A DNA stretch of 64,000 nucleotides from Eremophila alpestris peregrina (GCA_009792885.1 WMCF01000029.1:124001-188000); one strand, 5' to 3'; counted from the first letter of the stretch, positions 36,257-49,930 are shown. Program-made: numbers and translations. The notes: a model not told the origin generated them from the sequence alone.

Positions 36257-39200
36257 ACAGCCTCCTGCCTGTGCCACCAGCTCCCTCTTACCTGGTGAGC
36301 TCATACAAGTTACATGTTTGAAGGGTTATATGGCAACTCTTTGTCTATCCCTGCTCCTCTTCTGTGGGATTATACCTGCAAAGAGCATGCAAACCTGTAA
36401 GGGTTGAAAATTTAACACCCAAATTACTACAGGGATGCTTCCTCATTAATTCTCAGATCAGAGCTTGCAGCTTGCCTCCATTTGAGAAGCAGGGGCACAG
36501 AGAGCTGGTACCACATGATGAGTCCCTCATCGCCTGCTGACCTGAAGGACTGACTAAAGCCTAGAATGGCACTGTAAATAATGATATGTTCTTGCAGTTT
36601 GCAATGAAATAATCAGGATTAAGCCCAAAGGCATGATTAAAACTATGCTGCTCATACTGTGGTGTGAAGAGGATGAAAACAATCAGGTATTTACTTACTG
36701 AACAGTTAATTCAGTGGTTTTTACTCTGACTAATCAAAGCTCTTGGGGTGGGCAATGTTTGTCAGATCTTGACTGAGAGAGATGGAGATTTCTGGTCTCT
36801 GTGCTTGCAAGGAGAGAAGGAAGGGGGAATTCAAGAATATAAACTATCTCTTGCACCCCAGATGTCAAAAACCCTGTTAGGTATGTGCTGTTTGAGCTTC
36901 TGGCCTACAGATCTCCACACAGACATGATCAGTCACTGATGGGTGGTGTTAGGAAGGTGAGAAATTTGCTTTATCTGCTGACTCCAGCAGAGACTGATCT
37001 AGGAGATGGTTATTGAGAGAGTTTAATTGGAGCCTAAAGGGAACTGAGAAGCTGTGACCTTCTATCCATATTATCAAGGCCATTGCCACATGACAAGGCA
37101 GGAGTTGTCCCCAAGCAAACTCATGCATCCTCCTCCAACAGCTTGAAAATGAGACACAGTTTTCTTGATTCCAGACCTTTTGAGCACAAAGTTTTTCTGC
37201 TCCCAACACAAACCTGAATGTCCTTCCCTGCTCATCAAATGCAGCTGTGTCTTTGCTGTGCTGGCATCTGGAGCATCCTTTCCATGGTGCTTTCAAGCCC
37301 TCTCACTTCTTCCCTTTCTCAGAGCAGTGTGTGCCCTCAGGTCTCTGGCTTAGCCCTTCTCCCTTGTCTCCTCCCAGCCTCAGTGATTCATTATAAAAAA
37401 AGATCCAGTTTTCAGAAGTCACGAGGTTATATGTCTTCCACTTAATTATTGTTTTATTTTAATAAGCAATTATGTTTTGAAGGCACCTCAGGGCTCCAGG
37501 CGTTAACCACTTATCACCTGCTGGGTGATTTAAAACTAGTGAAGCACATCCCATTTACAGGTTGGAATAAGGCCTGAATCCTATCAGCAGACAAATGAAT
37601 TCAGAAATACTCCATGTTTGTAACTCATTGCTGATGGTTTCATCTCCTGGCCCTCAGTGATGGGCTGGTTATGTGCTGGAGGGATGTCTGTTCCCTTGTT
37701 GTTCTGATAAGCAGCAAAGGGTTCATTAGAGGCTGGGAAAGGGAGAAGACTATCTGTTGGCTGGTTTGTGCAATTTACTTTGCCAAGTATCTTCCCTGAG
37801 TCTCTCTTCACTACACACCACAAAATTCCAGCTACTAAATCAACCCACAGCTCGGGTATCCCTCATGTGAGATGCAAATCTGCTCTGTTGTGAGTTGTAA
37901 GAGCAGGAAGCCTGTGAGTCTCAGCTCCAGAACTGGTATAGAAAATAAATGCAGTCTCACAGGGCTGAGGGATTAGGTGCAGTTGTTGGTTTGCCTTCAG
38001 GACTTGTTATTCCCTACTAAGAGGAAATTTGTTGAGCCTACTCCAAGAGAAGAAGACTCACTAGATGTAGCAATTCAGAGGAATAAACCCTGAGCATTCC
38101 CATAGGTTGGAAGATGTCCTGAGAAGCACTACCCTGAGGAACAGAGGCCTGTGTTATCAATGCTATCTGGCTTTCTCCTGAAGTTTTTATAACCTAATGG
38201 CTTGGTTTGTGTCCTCCCACATCTCTTTGTCTTCCAGGTGGCACATTTGGAAGCTTGTTTGAAAACAGAAATGCATTATATCTTTGTTTATATGTTACAC
38301 ATTAAAAATAAAACCCAGGCCTGCACTGATCTCCTCACTGGAGCTGCAGCCCAGCTCCTGTGCACGGTGGAGCATCATTACTGACATTATCCACAGTGTT
38401 AGTCAGCACATGAGCCATGTGCTCCAAGGTGTGCATTCAACACAGATTGCATGAGTCATTGAAAGACTCCGGGGAGTCTTTTTAAATGGGTTTAAATGCC
38501 AGGGGAGATTTAAAGGCACTGTAACCCACACCAGCCCTCAGCTGCCAAGGGGTGCCAGCATAATCCTTGGAGGAATGGTGCACAAGGGGCTTCCTGAACT
38601 GGGGAACCTCAGGGAGCAGAGAAACCCACTGGGAGCCCAGTAGCTGATGTGACAGAGAGTACCTGTGCAGGGCTTCAAAAAAAGACCTTGGGGAGGAAGG
38701 AGAAATGGGAATGAGCTGAGGTGAGAGTGAAGGTGGTGTACTTACTGCAAAGAACAGTTTCCTTCCCATTTGCTCCCTGATGGATCCTTGGGGATTAATT
38801 TTCCATGCTGATGATGCTTATTTAAAACTGTAGTTTCTTTGAATAAAGTAGCGGGGGGTAGAAGATCATGGTGAAATGTGCAGTTACCCACAAATGTGTT
38901 CCCTGAGGTGACCTGAGCTGTCCCTCCTTTTGTTTCAAAGTTCCAGCCTCTTGCCCCATGTAGGTGATGCATCCTGGCCACTTTCTTTTCCATGGCCAGA
39001 AATGAGGACAGCAGGCTTTCTTTTTGGAGAAACACAGCTATTTCTAAACAGCAGTCAGCCTGAATTACATGTCAGAGCAGCTCTTGTTATGTTCCTACCT
39101 GTGCATCATCAGAATAGGTCCAATAAAAAGCCTCGTTTCTCTTTATTTCCTTGTGCTTTTACTTCCCCTGTCCATTTGACCTTCTGTTGTCATCCTCTCT

Positions 39201-41393
39201 TTCTTTCTGGCCCAATGTCTGCTCTGATTTAGAAACTGATGGATCCAGCACATCTCTCAAAGGGAGAGCTCTCTCAAAGAGTCTCTGTGTCAGTGTCTGG
39301 AAATGTGGATCTTGCAGGGGCTGAGCTTTACTTGCTCTGTGCCTGCTCCATCAACCTCCCTGGAGCTGGGCTGGGATGCCTCAGCTCTTTTCCACAGTCC
39401 TTTTGGTGTTCTTAGCTTGGATTTGGAGCACAGCTCAGCAATTTTTGCTTGTCACATCCCCACCAGGCTGGGGACAGCAATGCAACAAATTCAGCAGAGC
39501 TTGGTGGTAGGATTTGACCCAAATCACAGAGGGGAAAAAGAAGCAGCTCTGCAAAAACTGAAATTCCTCTGGATGATAAATTCTATTAGAGGCAAATAAA
39601 TACAAAAGTCAGGGATGAAAGGGGCCCATTCTGATTTTTCTCTTGTCTTAGTGTGATTTGAGCATAATTTGATGGGGCTCAGCTAAGCAAGCAGTGCAGA
39701 GACCCTGAGGAATGAGGCTCTGCTTGCTGAAAAGTCAACATCATGCCTCCACAGCAGTAGGAGAAGAGGTGTGAATGAGATTGCATAGAATAAGATCCCT
39801 TTCTCCCTGCTGGAAGCTTAAAGAGATTGGAAATGCACTTGAAACCAAATAGACAGAGCTGGACTTGCAGACTGTGTAGGCATTTTGATTTTTCTTACCC
39901 TTCTCTGGGGCAGAGCTCAATGAAGACATCAAAGAAGATGCCCTGAGATTTGTGAAGATAGGACTGGGCTTTAAACAAGCATGCAGACCTGCTGGGCAGA
40001 GATGGCTTGAGGCAAAATTAAGGGAAAAAATAGCAAACTAACTCAGGTAAAGTTGAGAAGTACCAAGAGTTTCTTAGGTAAAGCTATCCAGCTGCTCATT
40101 ACCAGTACTTAGCATATGATCTGTCAATATTTATGAGCACATTCCTGCTTGATGTAGGGTCTGTGCATTCTCTCCAGTCTAGTTAGTTTGTTTCCCTGCA
40201 ACTAGAAAGCAAAATGTCATAGAAATAAGACATTTTTCAGACAGCTGAAGGATTCCCTGGCTGCCCAGAACATGATGGGAGAGTGAAATGCTAATAATTC
40301 AATTGGACAGGCTTTTAGGGCTGAATTAAGGAGCAGCAACCCCCATCCAAGTGTGGAACAATTATGTCATTTTATGCCTGGAAAGCCTGAATTTGCACAC
40401 AGAAGATAGACAAAGATACAGAGCTTGGCCTGATGGCAAAAGCTGCATTCCTGAGTTGCACCAGAACATGGTCCAAAGGCCACTGAAGGATGCAGCCTTT
40501 AGAGTTATAAAATACAGATTCTGGAACTGGAGCTGAGCTCTGGTGATGGTGAATCCATCCTCCTTGTACTTGTCCCATTGAGGCAATACAAATTTATTTC
40601 CTGGAACATTTCCTCAAGTGTTTTCTTTCTGGCTGCTGTTGGAGTGAGGTGACATTTTTCATGCTGAGTCTGGTGGAAGTGCCTGAGGCAATGCTGAAGC
40701 ACAAGTCCTCCATCTCATCTCTTTCCCCTGCTCCTATACAAGTCTTGGGCTGGGGGTTTGAGCAATAACTCAGTAGAGTTTCCAGGCCACAGGGGAATGG
40801 CTGGAAATTAGAGGGACACCTTGATAGAAGAGCCATTTGAAGGAGTATTAATTATCAGGCAGCAAGTTCTGGACAATTGAATCACAACTCCAGATGTTCC
40901 CATTCTGACCAAACGCTTTAGCAAAAATGTTTAATTGATTGCTATCTTGTGAGCTCTGTGTGTGTGTGATAAAACCCAAGACTGCTGAGCTGGAGGGATT
41001 GCCTGATGATAGCAACTGAGTGCACTGAGTGTTTCTTCACCTTTTTAACCTTATGCTTTTTTATCATAGGGAATCGAGGCCAGGTTCAAAAATATCCTTT
41101 AATTTATGATCTTTATTGTAGTGTCATGGTGCTGATTGGAGTCACTGGCCCCTACTGTACATGGATGCCTTTAAATGAAGAGACATCTCTGTTTGGTCTG
41201 AAAGGCCTCTGAGTCTTGTTTAATGAGGGACTGCAGATTCAAGGCCTTCTTGATTTCTATATATCTATAGAACAAGAGCAAGGACAGGAGGGCAGCTGAA
41301 AGAAGAAATAAGCCATTGAGATAAAATAAAACCAACCTGAGCTTTTACTCCAGGCTGTAATTGTACCAGAGCTGAATTTCAAATAAGAAATTA
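36257..41393. other. non-coding DNA, no recognised element
   Basis: Mostly unique sequence of mixed composition. Frames at 36949-37296, 38482-38769, 38742-39035 and 39303-39599 are short, lack domains and overlap frames on the other strand. Pyrimidine-rich AG sites, for example before 38237, do not bound any recognisable exon. No transposon was identified. Confidence 0.5.
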
Positions 41394-41427
41394 TTTTCTT
41401 TTTTTTTTTTTTCTTTTTTTTTCTTTT
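41394..41427. repeat. poly-T/pyrimidine tract
   Basis: Two long T runs broken by single C bases. It is low-complexity sequence. Confidence 0.85.
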
Positions 41428-44400
41428 CCCTGGCCTTTAATCTCCAACCAAATTCAGAAATGTCAGCCAAGCATACGGATGTTCTACCTGACATCTTGGG
41501 GGCTGGGGGGCCTCAAAGCACCACAAGATAAGGAAAGATGCATAATAGGTAAAGTGACACTTTGCAATGGAATTATAAAGTCCCAAAGATTTGACTTGTG
41601 CTTCTGCAGCTGGATGGGAAGAGCTTTTTGCTGCAGACCAGATCCAAATTCTCATGAAATCACAAGCATCTTTTCCTTTAACTGAAAGCTGGCATGACCC
41701 TAATGGAAATGCTTCACACCAAAATGTTCTTTTTGTGATGATTAGTAGATTGGTTGTGAGTTGATCCAAGGTGGTTTCTCATTGGGGCAAAAACAGTGAT
41801 TTCAGTGGAAACATCCTTGACTTCTAGGTCCCATTCCTTTTCCATACTACAAAGCTTAACTGAAAGTAGTAGAGGAAGTAAATTAGTGCCACACTTCTAA
41901 AAATAGGAATGGTTCTGCTAAAAGTATAAGATGTACTTAGTGGACAAGGATTCTGTGAGGGAAAAAAAATAATAAAAAAGAAGCCATATTGCCAAGCAAT
42001 ACTAGTGTGTTGTCATGAGAACAATTTTATGTTTTATTTGTACTTTTCCTCTCCAGAGTTTCAGTGCATGAAATTCTGTTGTTTTAAAAACTGTTATGAA
42101 GACCTCAGTGCTGCCCATGACCACGGGAAAAAGAGATTTAACAAGGGGAAGAGGCATGACTGTTGTGTGCTGAAATACCCAACAATTCATTCCTTGGTGT
42201 TTGGTTGTGCTAAATGCTTTTGTTCCAGCTGGGGTTGCTCATCTGTGAGCAGGAAACCGATGGCACAAAGTGTCTGCACACAACCTTTGTGTTTCTTCTC
42301 AGAAGGTTCCCAGCTCACTTAACTCACAGGCACTCTTTGGATGTGCCATTCTGTGCCAGAACTGAGGTGTGTGGAAACAGGTACATGAAGAGGAAAAGCC
42401 AGTTTGAGGACAGGTGTAAAGTAGAGACTGAATTGTTTTAATATGCAGGAATTTAGGGGTTATTAATTTGCTGTTTTTAAAAACAGCATCTATTTTTTAG
42501 ATCTCAGAGGTGGTTGTTTCCTAGGGATTAGTGACAGGCCGTTCTGCCAAGGTGTGTAGGCTGATTTTGGAGAAGCTTCCAGCCAGCCTGGATGGAGGCT
42601 GATGTCTTGCAGACTCCTTAGAACACCCTGGCAAGGGGACACTTCCTATTATACTTGGCCTGTAAATGCTATAGATGAACTGTTGCTTTTTTAAGACCAT
42701 CCTAGTCCTGCCAGCTCAAAGGGAACAGAAGCTCTGGATGAATCCAAGATGCCTTGGCACCCCTGCTAAAGGACAAACTGAGTGTGCTTCCTTCTGAGAG
42801 CATTTCTGCAGGCCTTCCTGGCAGCAGGGTTTATGGAACAGTGGCTATTTATGTATAAAGCAAAAGAAAGGAAGGAATGTGGGATTGTTTTTGTCTGCAT
42901 ACAGTTACCTGATCCCATCTGAAAAGCCTGGCAGAACTGTAACCTTCCAGTCCATGAACAGAACTGTCTCACAAGGGACTGGAACCCAAACACCCAGAAT
43001 GTCATGGACTCTGGTCTGAGCATCAAATCTGAGCTTCTGTCAGGCAGAAATCAAACCCTGGGTCGAACATCATCGAGTTTGTTGGTTCCCAGTCTGAAAA
43101 CAGCAGACGGCTCCTGCAGCTCACAAACTGCTGCTCCAAGAGAAGGAATCTGTGGGAGCTGTTGGGCACTGATGAGCAAAGGCTGAGAGTCTGCTCCATG
43201 CTGTTTAGAGCTTTGTCATCATAATTAGATCTTAAAAATGTGTCAGTTCTGCATGAGACAATTCATCAGCGTGGCCCAGAGCACGTTTGCTCGGGAGTGT
43301 GTCTGTGACTGGCACCAGAGCTGTTTAATGCAGCTGGGACAATGCAGGGCCATATCCCAGTTTGTGGGCTGTAGGAACGGGGTGGGAACGATGAGAGAAG
43401 GAAGGACTCTTGCTACTTTCTAATTCCCACTGCCTTCATCACTTCTGAATTTAACAAAACCTTCCCCCACAGAGAAGCAACCAGCAAGGGCAGTGAGCAT
43501 AAGGTATTCAAATAAGAGCTTTCTTTCCCATCATAAAAGTTGGCTCTAAATTGTCATTTGGGTGTTTTTTAAGAGAAAATGTTTATGTCTGTATTATTTT
43601 TGTTCCTGCAACTTCTCTTGTCTCAAAGGTTTTCCCACTGAGGAGACAGAAAATTCTCCCTTGGGAAGAGGAAATACAGAGGTGACCAGGGATGATTGCA
43701 GAAGCAGGGGAAGGAGGAATGGTGGCATGAAGTGGATTTTCTGGTCTGAAGTCGTGGCCTCACCATGTATCCATGTCATCCAGGGATGCCATGTCTGGGG
43801 GACTCCAGCCTCAGAGAGACAAGAGCTTTGTCACAGTATTAAATCACTCCTACACAGCCAGTTTGTGGTACATGCAATTGTATAGGCTTGGAAAATGTGA
43901 GAGAGGGGATCTGAAGAACTATTAATTTTATTTGTGGGCTTTAAATTACATTTTTCCCACCCCTATGGAGAAAAATAAAATGCACGCTGCCACTACCACA
44001 GCAGTGCTAGGACTGCCATTTCCAGTGTGACCCAGAGTTCATGATCCATGGAGGGAACCCACCAAGCCAGAGAGGGGCTGTGTTTCTGTCTTGGCTGGAT
44101 TATAAACAGATAATCCCATCCTGTTTTGCAAAATTCCCACTTCATTTATTTTATCTGTGAGGGGTACAGTCTTCCCTTCTGGCATGCCACTGCTTTGGGG
44201 GCTGTGCTGGTCCCTGCTGACCATCAATTTCTAATAATGGTGAGGGCTGCATTTTAGGGATGAAACCAAGTAATTCCTCTGTCAGCTCATTGTGATATGT
44301 CCCTGGCTAAAAGCCTGGGAAACGATTTTCCTATGACCTACTCTTTGATGACAGTGGGCTGTTCTCTGCTGCTGCAGTCTCCCCCACATGCTTGGCTTTG

Positions 44401-46907
44401 ACTGATAAAGCTCAGCTGAGAGAGAAAAAATAAAAAAATACTGCTGATGTGCATTGCTGCTGCTGGCAAAGGCCAGAGCCCTGCATGGGGCCCCCAAAGA
44501 GGGACAAGAATCCATCTGTTGAGACTGAGCCTGATTTAATTCTTCTTATAAAGCATCTTGGCAACTGTCTGGATCTGACAGGTTGATAATAAGACTTTCC
44601 CTCAATGCAAAAAGGAAAGTAATTTACATTGGCTTCACACCTCTGGCAAGCAGGAAAGATCCTGCCCTACGTTAGTGTGAGTGGGGAGCAGACGTGAGAG
44701 TGAGAGCAGGCAGCACCAGGGAAAGGGGGAAGGCTTGCTCCCTGCTTGAGCAGGCACAAGAAAATGCCACTTGCAAAATGTCAGTGGGTGAGAGCTGGGC
44801 TTAGAATCAGCATTCTGTCCATGGCAGCAGTTTGGAACAGCTTTCCAGCCAAATCCTGAAGGATCACTCTTAGGAGGAGCAGCAGCTCTACCTGATTTCA
44901 TTTTGCTCCATTAAGCCCAGCTCTCCTGCTGATACACTGCTCACTCTCCCTTATTACAGGCACAGGAGCTCCAGCACCCAGCTGCACCGAGGGTTTATTG
45001 TTTGTTTTGTCATTTCATTGATAAGCATCTGACAACCTCCAGGGAAAGACAGTGGTGCTCACTCAGTGGAGAAGGGCTCTCCAAGAGCTGCAAGGATGCA
45101 ATTACCCAGCCTCTATCTCCCCCAATTCCTGAGCACACACAGCTATTCCCAAGAGATCCAACAATCCCAGTCCCAACCTGGATTATGTTCCACCCTAAAC
45201 CTGCTGTCACACTAGTTCTGGCTCTGTTTCTGCTGGTCTCATGCCTCCAAAATAAACAACTTGAGGCAGCCTGTCCATGCCTCATACACAGACTGGATTG
45301 CCCCTCAGTGCAGTGCCATGGGAGGTAATAGTTCTGTGATGCACTGAAAAATCCTCAGGTGAAAGCACATCAGGACAGTGCCATGTCCTTCAGGGAAATG
45401 ATATTTTAGAAGTTTTGCTCTTCAAAAGCAAAGGCCTCTGTCCCTCCTGTCAGAACTGAGCTGGGAGGTGGTAGGGAGGGGAGAACTGGGTTTATGTCAA
45501 AGCAAACAAAAGTGCATAGGTGGTGAGAGCATTCACTTTACTTCTTCCAGGCCACTGGGATCATGCAGAGGTTTTATTTCTGTGACAAGGCACTGGCTGG
45601 GCCCTAGGGCTCTTTCTCTTGGAGTGCTCTTTGTTACAGGGATGTTTTTTGGAGACCTCACTATGGAAAATACTCAGCCCAGGGCAGTGTAGGCAGGGGG
45701 ACTCCTGAGAGCTTTTAAATGCCCTGGCCAACCTTGCTGGATGTGGGAAGGACACTTGGGTGCAGAGAGGAGGCTCCTAGGAAGCAGAGCTGAACACCTT
45801 GTGCTGTGGGGACACAATGTAAGTTTGTTCTCTGACCCCTGATTTAATCTGTCTTTAGAGGAAAGCTGTGTTCAAATGTGCATTGGAAAGTGTCACACAG
45901 CCACTTTGGGGGAAGTGGAGCTCCCACCTCAAGGATGTGGCTGCTTCAGGGTGTTGGCAAGGGTGAGCAGGGCCATGGAGTAAGGGACAGTGCCACGTGG
46001 CAGGTGGGAAGGTTCAGGGGATGGGAGAAGAGATCTGAAAGGTGGATCTCATGGAATGGTGTTGCATAGAAGGTACAACACAGAAGGTGAAGGTACAGGA
46101 CCTGTTTTGGGGGAAATCATCTCTGAGATCAGGAATAAGAAAAGTTTACTGAATATTGTTAATAATAATATTGGAATGGCAATGTAACTAGTTGTGGAGA
46201 TTGCATCCATATGCTGGCTGAGCTGTGCTGGAAGGGCAGAGTGCCTCGTTCAGGGGTCTTAAACACTGCCTGTCCTTGTGCCAGGTAAAGACAGGACCCT
46301 CAGAGGGAGGCTCAGCCCTTACAACAATCCTGACAAATGAGAGACCCTGCCTGAAAGCAAAAGAGATGAAATTAAGACAAGTGCAAAGCACTCCTCTGGG
46401 GCAGGCAAAGCAGAATACACAAACACAAAACAGGGAATACACAATGAGGCATCTGGAGAGGGCCAGGGTTGCTCTGGTTCACAAGCAGAATATGAATAAC
46501 CCTGCAAGGCTGCTGCAAAACACCTCATTGTATCCAAGATTGCATTAACAAGAGTGCTCTTTGCCAGACTCGTGAGGCAATGATCACAACCTGCTTGGGG
46601 CTGACAGGCCTTCAGTCAAGTGTGGGTGTCCAGAACTGATGTGGAACTTTATCTACACCCATTAAGGAATTTGGAGAGCCCAGGGTGAAGAAAAGCCAAA
46701 CAACAAATCAAGTGAATGATAAGAGGTCAGGCAAACAAGTCCTGGGGACCAAGATTGAAGGCACTGCATTAGTTCATTTTAAGAGAGAAACTATGGAAAT
46801 GGGATGCAGTCAGTCTTCCTCACACAAGGAGTACTTATAAAAAGGCTGATGATGAGTCATTTTCCATGGTCACTGGTGTAAGAAAAAGAAAGTGATTGAA
46901 TTCATGG
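41428..46907. other. non-coding DNA, no recognised element
   Basis: Unique sequence. A pyrimidine-rich AG at about 42056 precedes an open frame to 42322, but its predicted protein matches no family I know and no donor site with a plausible frame follows, so it is not called as an exon. Other frames (43562-43885, 45002-45328, 46225-46548) also lack domains. No repeats of known family were seen. Confidence 0.45.
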
Positions 46908-47130
46908 TGAAGATTTAAGATGTTTATTAGGAAAAGCCTTCTAATCCCTAGAGAGGCAAAACACTAAAAAAGGCTGTCTAGGAAAGATGTGGCATTTTCT
47001 TTCCTAGTGAGTTTTAGGAATGGGCTAGACAAACAACTATTATTTAAGTATATTTGACAAACAACTATTATTTAAGTGATTTAAATATATTTGATCCTGC
47101 CTCTGATGATCCCACAGAATGCCTTTCTGC
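46908..47130 (+). mobile_element. ancient CR1/L3-type LINE 3' fragment with internal duplication
   Basis: The blocks AAGATGTTTATTAGGAAAAG, CAAAACACTAAAAAAGGCTG-CTAGGAAAGATGTGG, GGGCTAGACAAACA and ATATTTGATCCTGCCTCTGATGA follow the order of the old CR1 3' end ('...GGTTGCCTAGGGAGGTTGTGGAATC...TTAGACAAACA...CTTGATCCTGCCTC...GGACTTGATGA'). The copy is strongly decayed and 5'-truncated. Within it a 28-bp unit is duplicated in tandem (47028-47083), a later event because the copies are nearly identical while the CR1 itself is old. Confidence 0.85.
47028..47083. repeat. 28-bp tandem duplication inside CR1
   Basis: The unit beginning GACAAACAACTATTATTTAA occurs at 47028 and again at 47056. The first 22 bases are identical in both copies; the end of the second copy has diverged into the following CR1 sequence. 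Replication slippage is the simplest origin; an assembly error of the kind at 36126 cannot be excluded. Confidence 0.9.
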
Positions 47131-48339
47131 CATATGTATCTATAATTAAGCACAATATAAAAGCACAGACGTTTCCTCGAGGAGTTAAAACCCCCTCTAT
47201 AAATAGATAAAGTCTTCATCTTTTAGTGGTAAAACTAGGTTGAACGTGCCTTATGTGACAGCTCTGTTCATATATCACTGTGGAGCAAACATCAGGAGGA
47301 GAAGGAACTCTTTAAACCAAAGAACAGCACTGCTGTAACAACATGAGTATAAAACTGGCCAGGCATAAATTAGGCAGGAAATTGAAAGAAAGTTTCGAAC
47401 TGTCAGAACAGCAATGTTCTGAAACAGCCTTTCATAATGGGAATGCTAGAGGCAAAAATCAGAACTTGTTTTTAAAATAGAGCTTGCTAAATTAATTCAA
47501 AGGATATAGAGAACTACTGCCTGTCATAGCACAGTGCAGGACCAGGAGATCCCTTTTGTTGCTGGATTTTAGGAACTGAGAGGAAGAGAAGTATTTTTTT
47601 GTGCCAGTGGGACTGTTTTCTGCTCTTTATTGACACAAATGTGCTTCTTTCATCCCTCTGCTTTTTCATGTGGGAGGCAGTTACTGACATTCCTTTCAAG
47701 ATCTGAAGGTCAAGTCTCTGTTTAAAACTACATTATTGCATTAAGGTGAAGGAGGGAATTCCAAGTTTGGGAAGGCCTTCTAGGAGAGAACTGCAAATCC
47801 TCAGTTGCTGGGCATCCTCTTGACTTTTCCAAGGCTGCACTTTGTGCTGATTGGGCCAGTGCCATTTGGGGTTAATGTGAGCAGCTGGGAGAAGTGCCTC
47901 AGTGAAGAGCTGAGCCACTGGAGCCAAACCTCATGTCCCAGAGGGTCACAGCTTGGCAGCTCAGGTGGGGCAAGGTGAGGTGTCAAAGGGGGCAACAAAC
48001 TGCAGCAAAGTAATACAGTGTGCCAAAGGCAGCTAACAGGACAGCACAGGCCCTGTGCCAGGAGAGGAACTTAATTTCCCTGCTGACAAATGAAACAAAG
48101 ATGTGATTGGAAGTGCCACGTTTTGGAGGTATGAGCAATTTCCCTATAATCAATCATCCAAACCAAATTGTTTTCATTTCTTTGCATTATTTAGCAGCTT
48201 TTTGATGGCAGACAATATGAGCTGGATTTTGTTTTTTCACCCTTCCCTTGCATCGATGTGATTTGTGGGCTTTGGCAGAGGGATGCTGGGGCGAAGGGAG
48301 GCTGAACTGGGCTTCTCTGTTCAAAAAACTTGGCAAAGA
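47131..48339. other. non-coding DNA, no recognised element
   Basis: AT-rich near 47131-47300 with a few isolated CpGs, then unique mixed sequence. No open frame above 66 codons and no repeat family recognised. Confidence 0.5.
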
Positions 48340-48600
48340 CAATGTCTGTGATTATCAGCTAATCATTCAGACAGCGACGTCGTTTGTCTGCTCCTATTAG
48401 GTCTGTGAAGTATCTGGCTGGGAGAAGCTGACAGTGAAACACCTCCAGGAGAGGATGTCAGAAGCAAGAGGGAGGCGGTGAGGAGGTGATAAGCTGAGTT
48501 TGATAAGAGCCCCTGACTCCTCCAGTAATTGCAAGAAAGGTGAGGCTGATTATTAGACCTATCAGCTCTCCTGGGTATTCCCAGTTATGTGAAGCTTTTG
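48340..48600. promoter_or_regulatory. candidate enhancer with clustered GATA-type motifs
   Basis: GATA-factor cores lie at 48352-48357 (reverse), 48488-48493 (GATAAG), 48502-48507 (GATAAG) and 48560-48565 (reverse). A CRE-like palindrome CGACGTCG lies at 48375-48382. The GACAGCGACGTCGTTTGTC part keeps three CpGs in otherwise CpG-poor sequence. No gene or repeat explains it. The combination suggests a regulatory element, but motif counts of this kind arise by chance and no conservation data were available. Confidence 0.3.
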
Positions 48601-49739
48601 ATGTGGTTAGAGACTGTGGAAGGAGGGCCTGATTCATGTATCCTGGGCTGAACTTGATGCAAGAGTTCTCTTCGTTTTCCTGGTGGGAAATGTGCCTCGA
48701 AAATCTCGAGGGTTATTTTACTGTGCCTTGAACAACGTGGGGGGATATGAGAGAGGAAGGAATTAGCTGCAATCATCAGCACAGATGACTCCCGTGACAG
48801 ATTTGTTTCCTTGCATGGGTTCTGCAGCTGAGAATTTTGAGGCAGAACTGCTTGGTGCAAATACAATGAAATGGAAGGCTGTGAGGAGATATATCAAGAG
48901 TAAGTCTGCTACAGAGGAAATACTTTTCATCCCTTTTAAGTCTGATGATTTTGGCCCCATTTCAAGTCGCGGCTGAAGAGCCTGTTTGCACCACCCAACG
49001 TGTCAGCTAGAGCCTGATTTACAGAAGGGCATCCTGCAAGGGTCAAGCAGCACCTTGTATTCTTACATGACAGAGGAGAGGATTTTGCTTCAGGCAGGCT
49101 GAGCAGGACATTCTCATGCGTTAAATTCGAAGCTGCCCTTAAGCTGCTTTGAACCAGGGCGTGTCTCTGGAGGCAGCATCACAGTTCATAGACAAGGTGC
49201 AGACCTCTGGGTGTGTGACCTGTGATGCAAAAATATCCTGAAACCTGCAAATGGAGCCTGTCCCACTCTGTGATGCTCCCCAAGGGATGCTTAGACTGGG
49301 AAAATGTGATCCCCTGGTGGGTAACTGGTAGGTGACACTGCTGGGAAATCTCTGCTCTGCACATCCCAGAAGAGCCCAGTTTTACTGCCCATCAGGGCAG
49401 CAGGAGGCCAGAGCTGTCTGTCAGAGAGAATTTTAAGATTAACAGAGCTGAAGATCATTTAAGGATTCATTTCTGCTGTGAGTACAAAGGTTTGTGTATT
49501 TGTTTAGACATCACTGGTGTGTCTCAGTTTTGATTTAGTTGGCTTTCCAGCAGTCACTGGTGGTGTGGCAATCATGGGAGGGTGGGGGCGTTGGGGCTGC
49601 TGCTTGCTGTTAAATCTGAACAAACACAATCCTGGGAGCCTGTGCAGTTAACCCTGGGAATCACAAAGGCACCAGGACCTCCTGGCATGTGCAGCTAAAC
49701 AAGAAAGGCAGGTTGGCTGTATCACTGACACAGCACACG
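48601..49739. other. non-coding DNA, no recognised element
   Basis: Unique sequence with scattered CpGs near 48666-48710 and 48966-48972. The frames 48585-48866 minus and 48785-48976 plus overlap and match nothing known. Confidence 0.5.
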
Positions 49740-49930
49740 GGCTCTAAGCACACACTCACCTCTCCGTGCCTCAGCTCCTCGCACAAGAAGCAGGGATCAC
49801 GATGCTTTTCCTCCTGCCTTTGTCTGCTTTGCCTGTTTGGCTGCTTGCTCGTGAACCAGGAGTGCTCCTTGTGGAGTTTTTCTACGAAGCTTTGTGCCTG
49901 ATCCCAGCGGGGGCTCCACCGGGTTCGAGT
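49740..49930 (+). mobile_element. MIR-like amniote SINE fragment, CpG-retaining
   Basis: Blocks in order match an old sauropsid/amniote tRNA-derived SINE. CTCTCCGTGCCTCAGCTCCTC corresponds to the 'CTCTGTGCCTCAGTTTCCTC' segment shared with MIR. It is followed by CAGGGATCACGATGC, then CTTTGTCTGCTTTGCCTGTTT, then a decayed GTGCCTGATCCCAGCGGGGGCTCC segment near the element end. The copy is diverged but keeps about ten CpGs, unusual for its age. The open frame 49766-49984 (72 codons, hydrophobic start) runs through it and is most likely chance. Exaptation as regulatory DNA is possible. The family name is not certain. Confidence 0.6.

Noticed and set aside
36053..36321. Frames encoding an apparent internal amino-acid repeat
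   Set aside because: The repeat is created by the duplicated 56-bp copies on either side of the adapter sequence and is not in the genome.
41990..42322. Possible exon after a pyrimidine-rich AG near 42056
   Set aside because: The open frame matches no family, no donor site follows in a sensible frame, and many such acceptor-like sites occur by chance in T-rich DNA.
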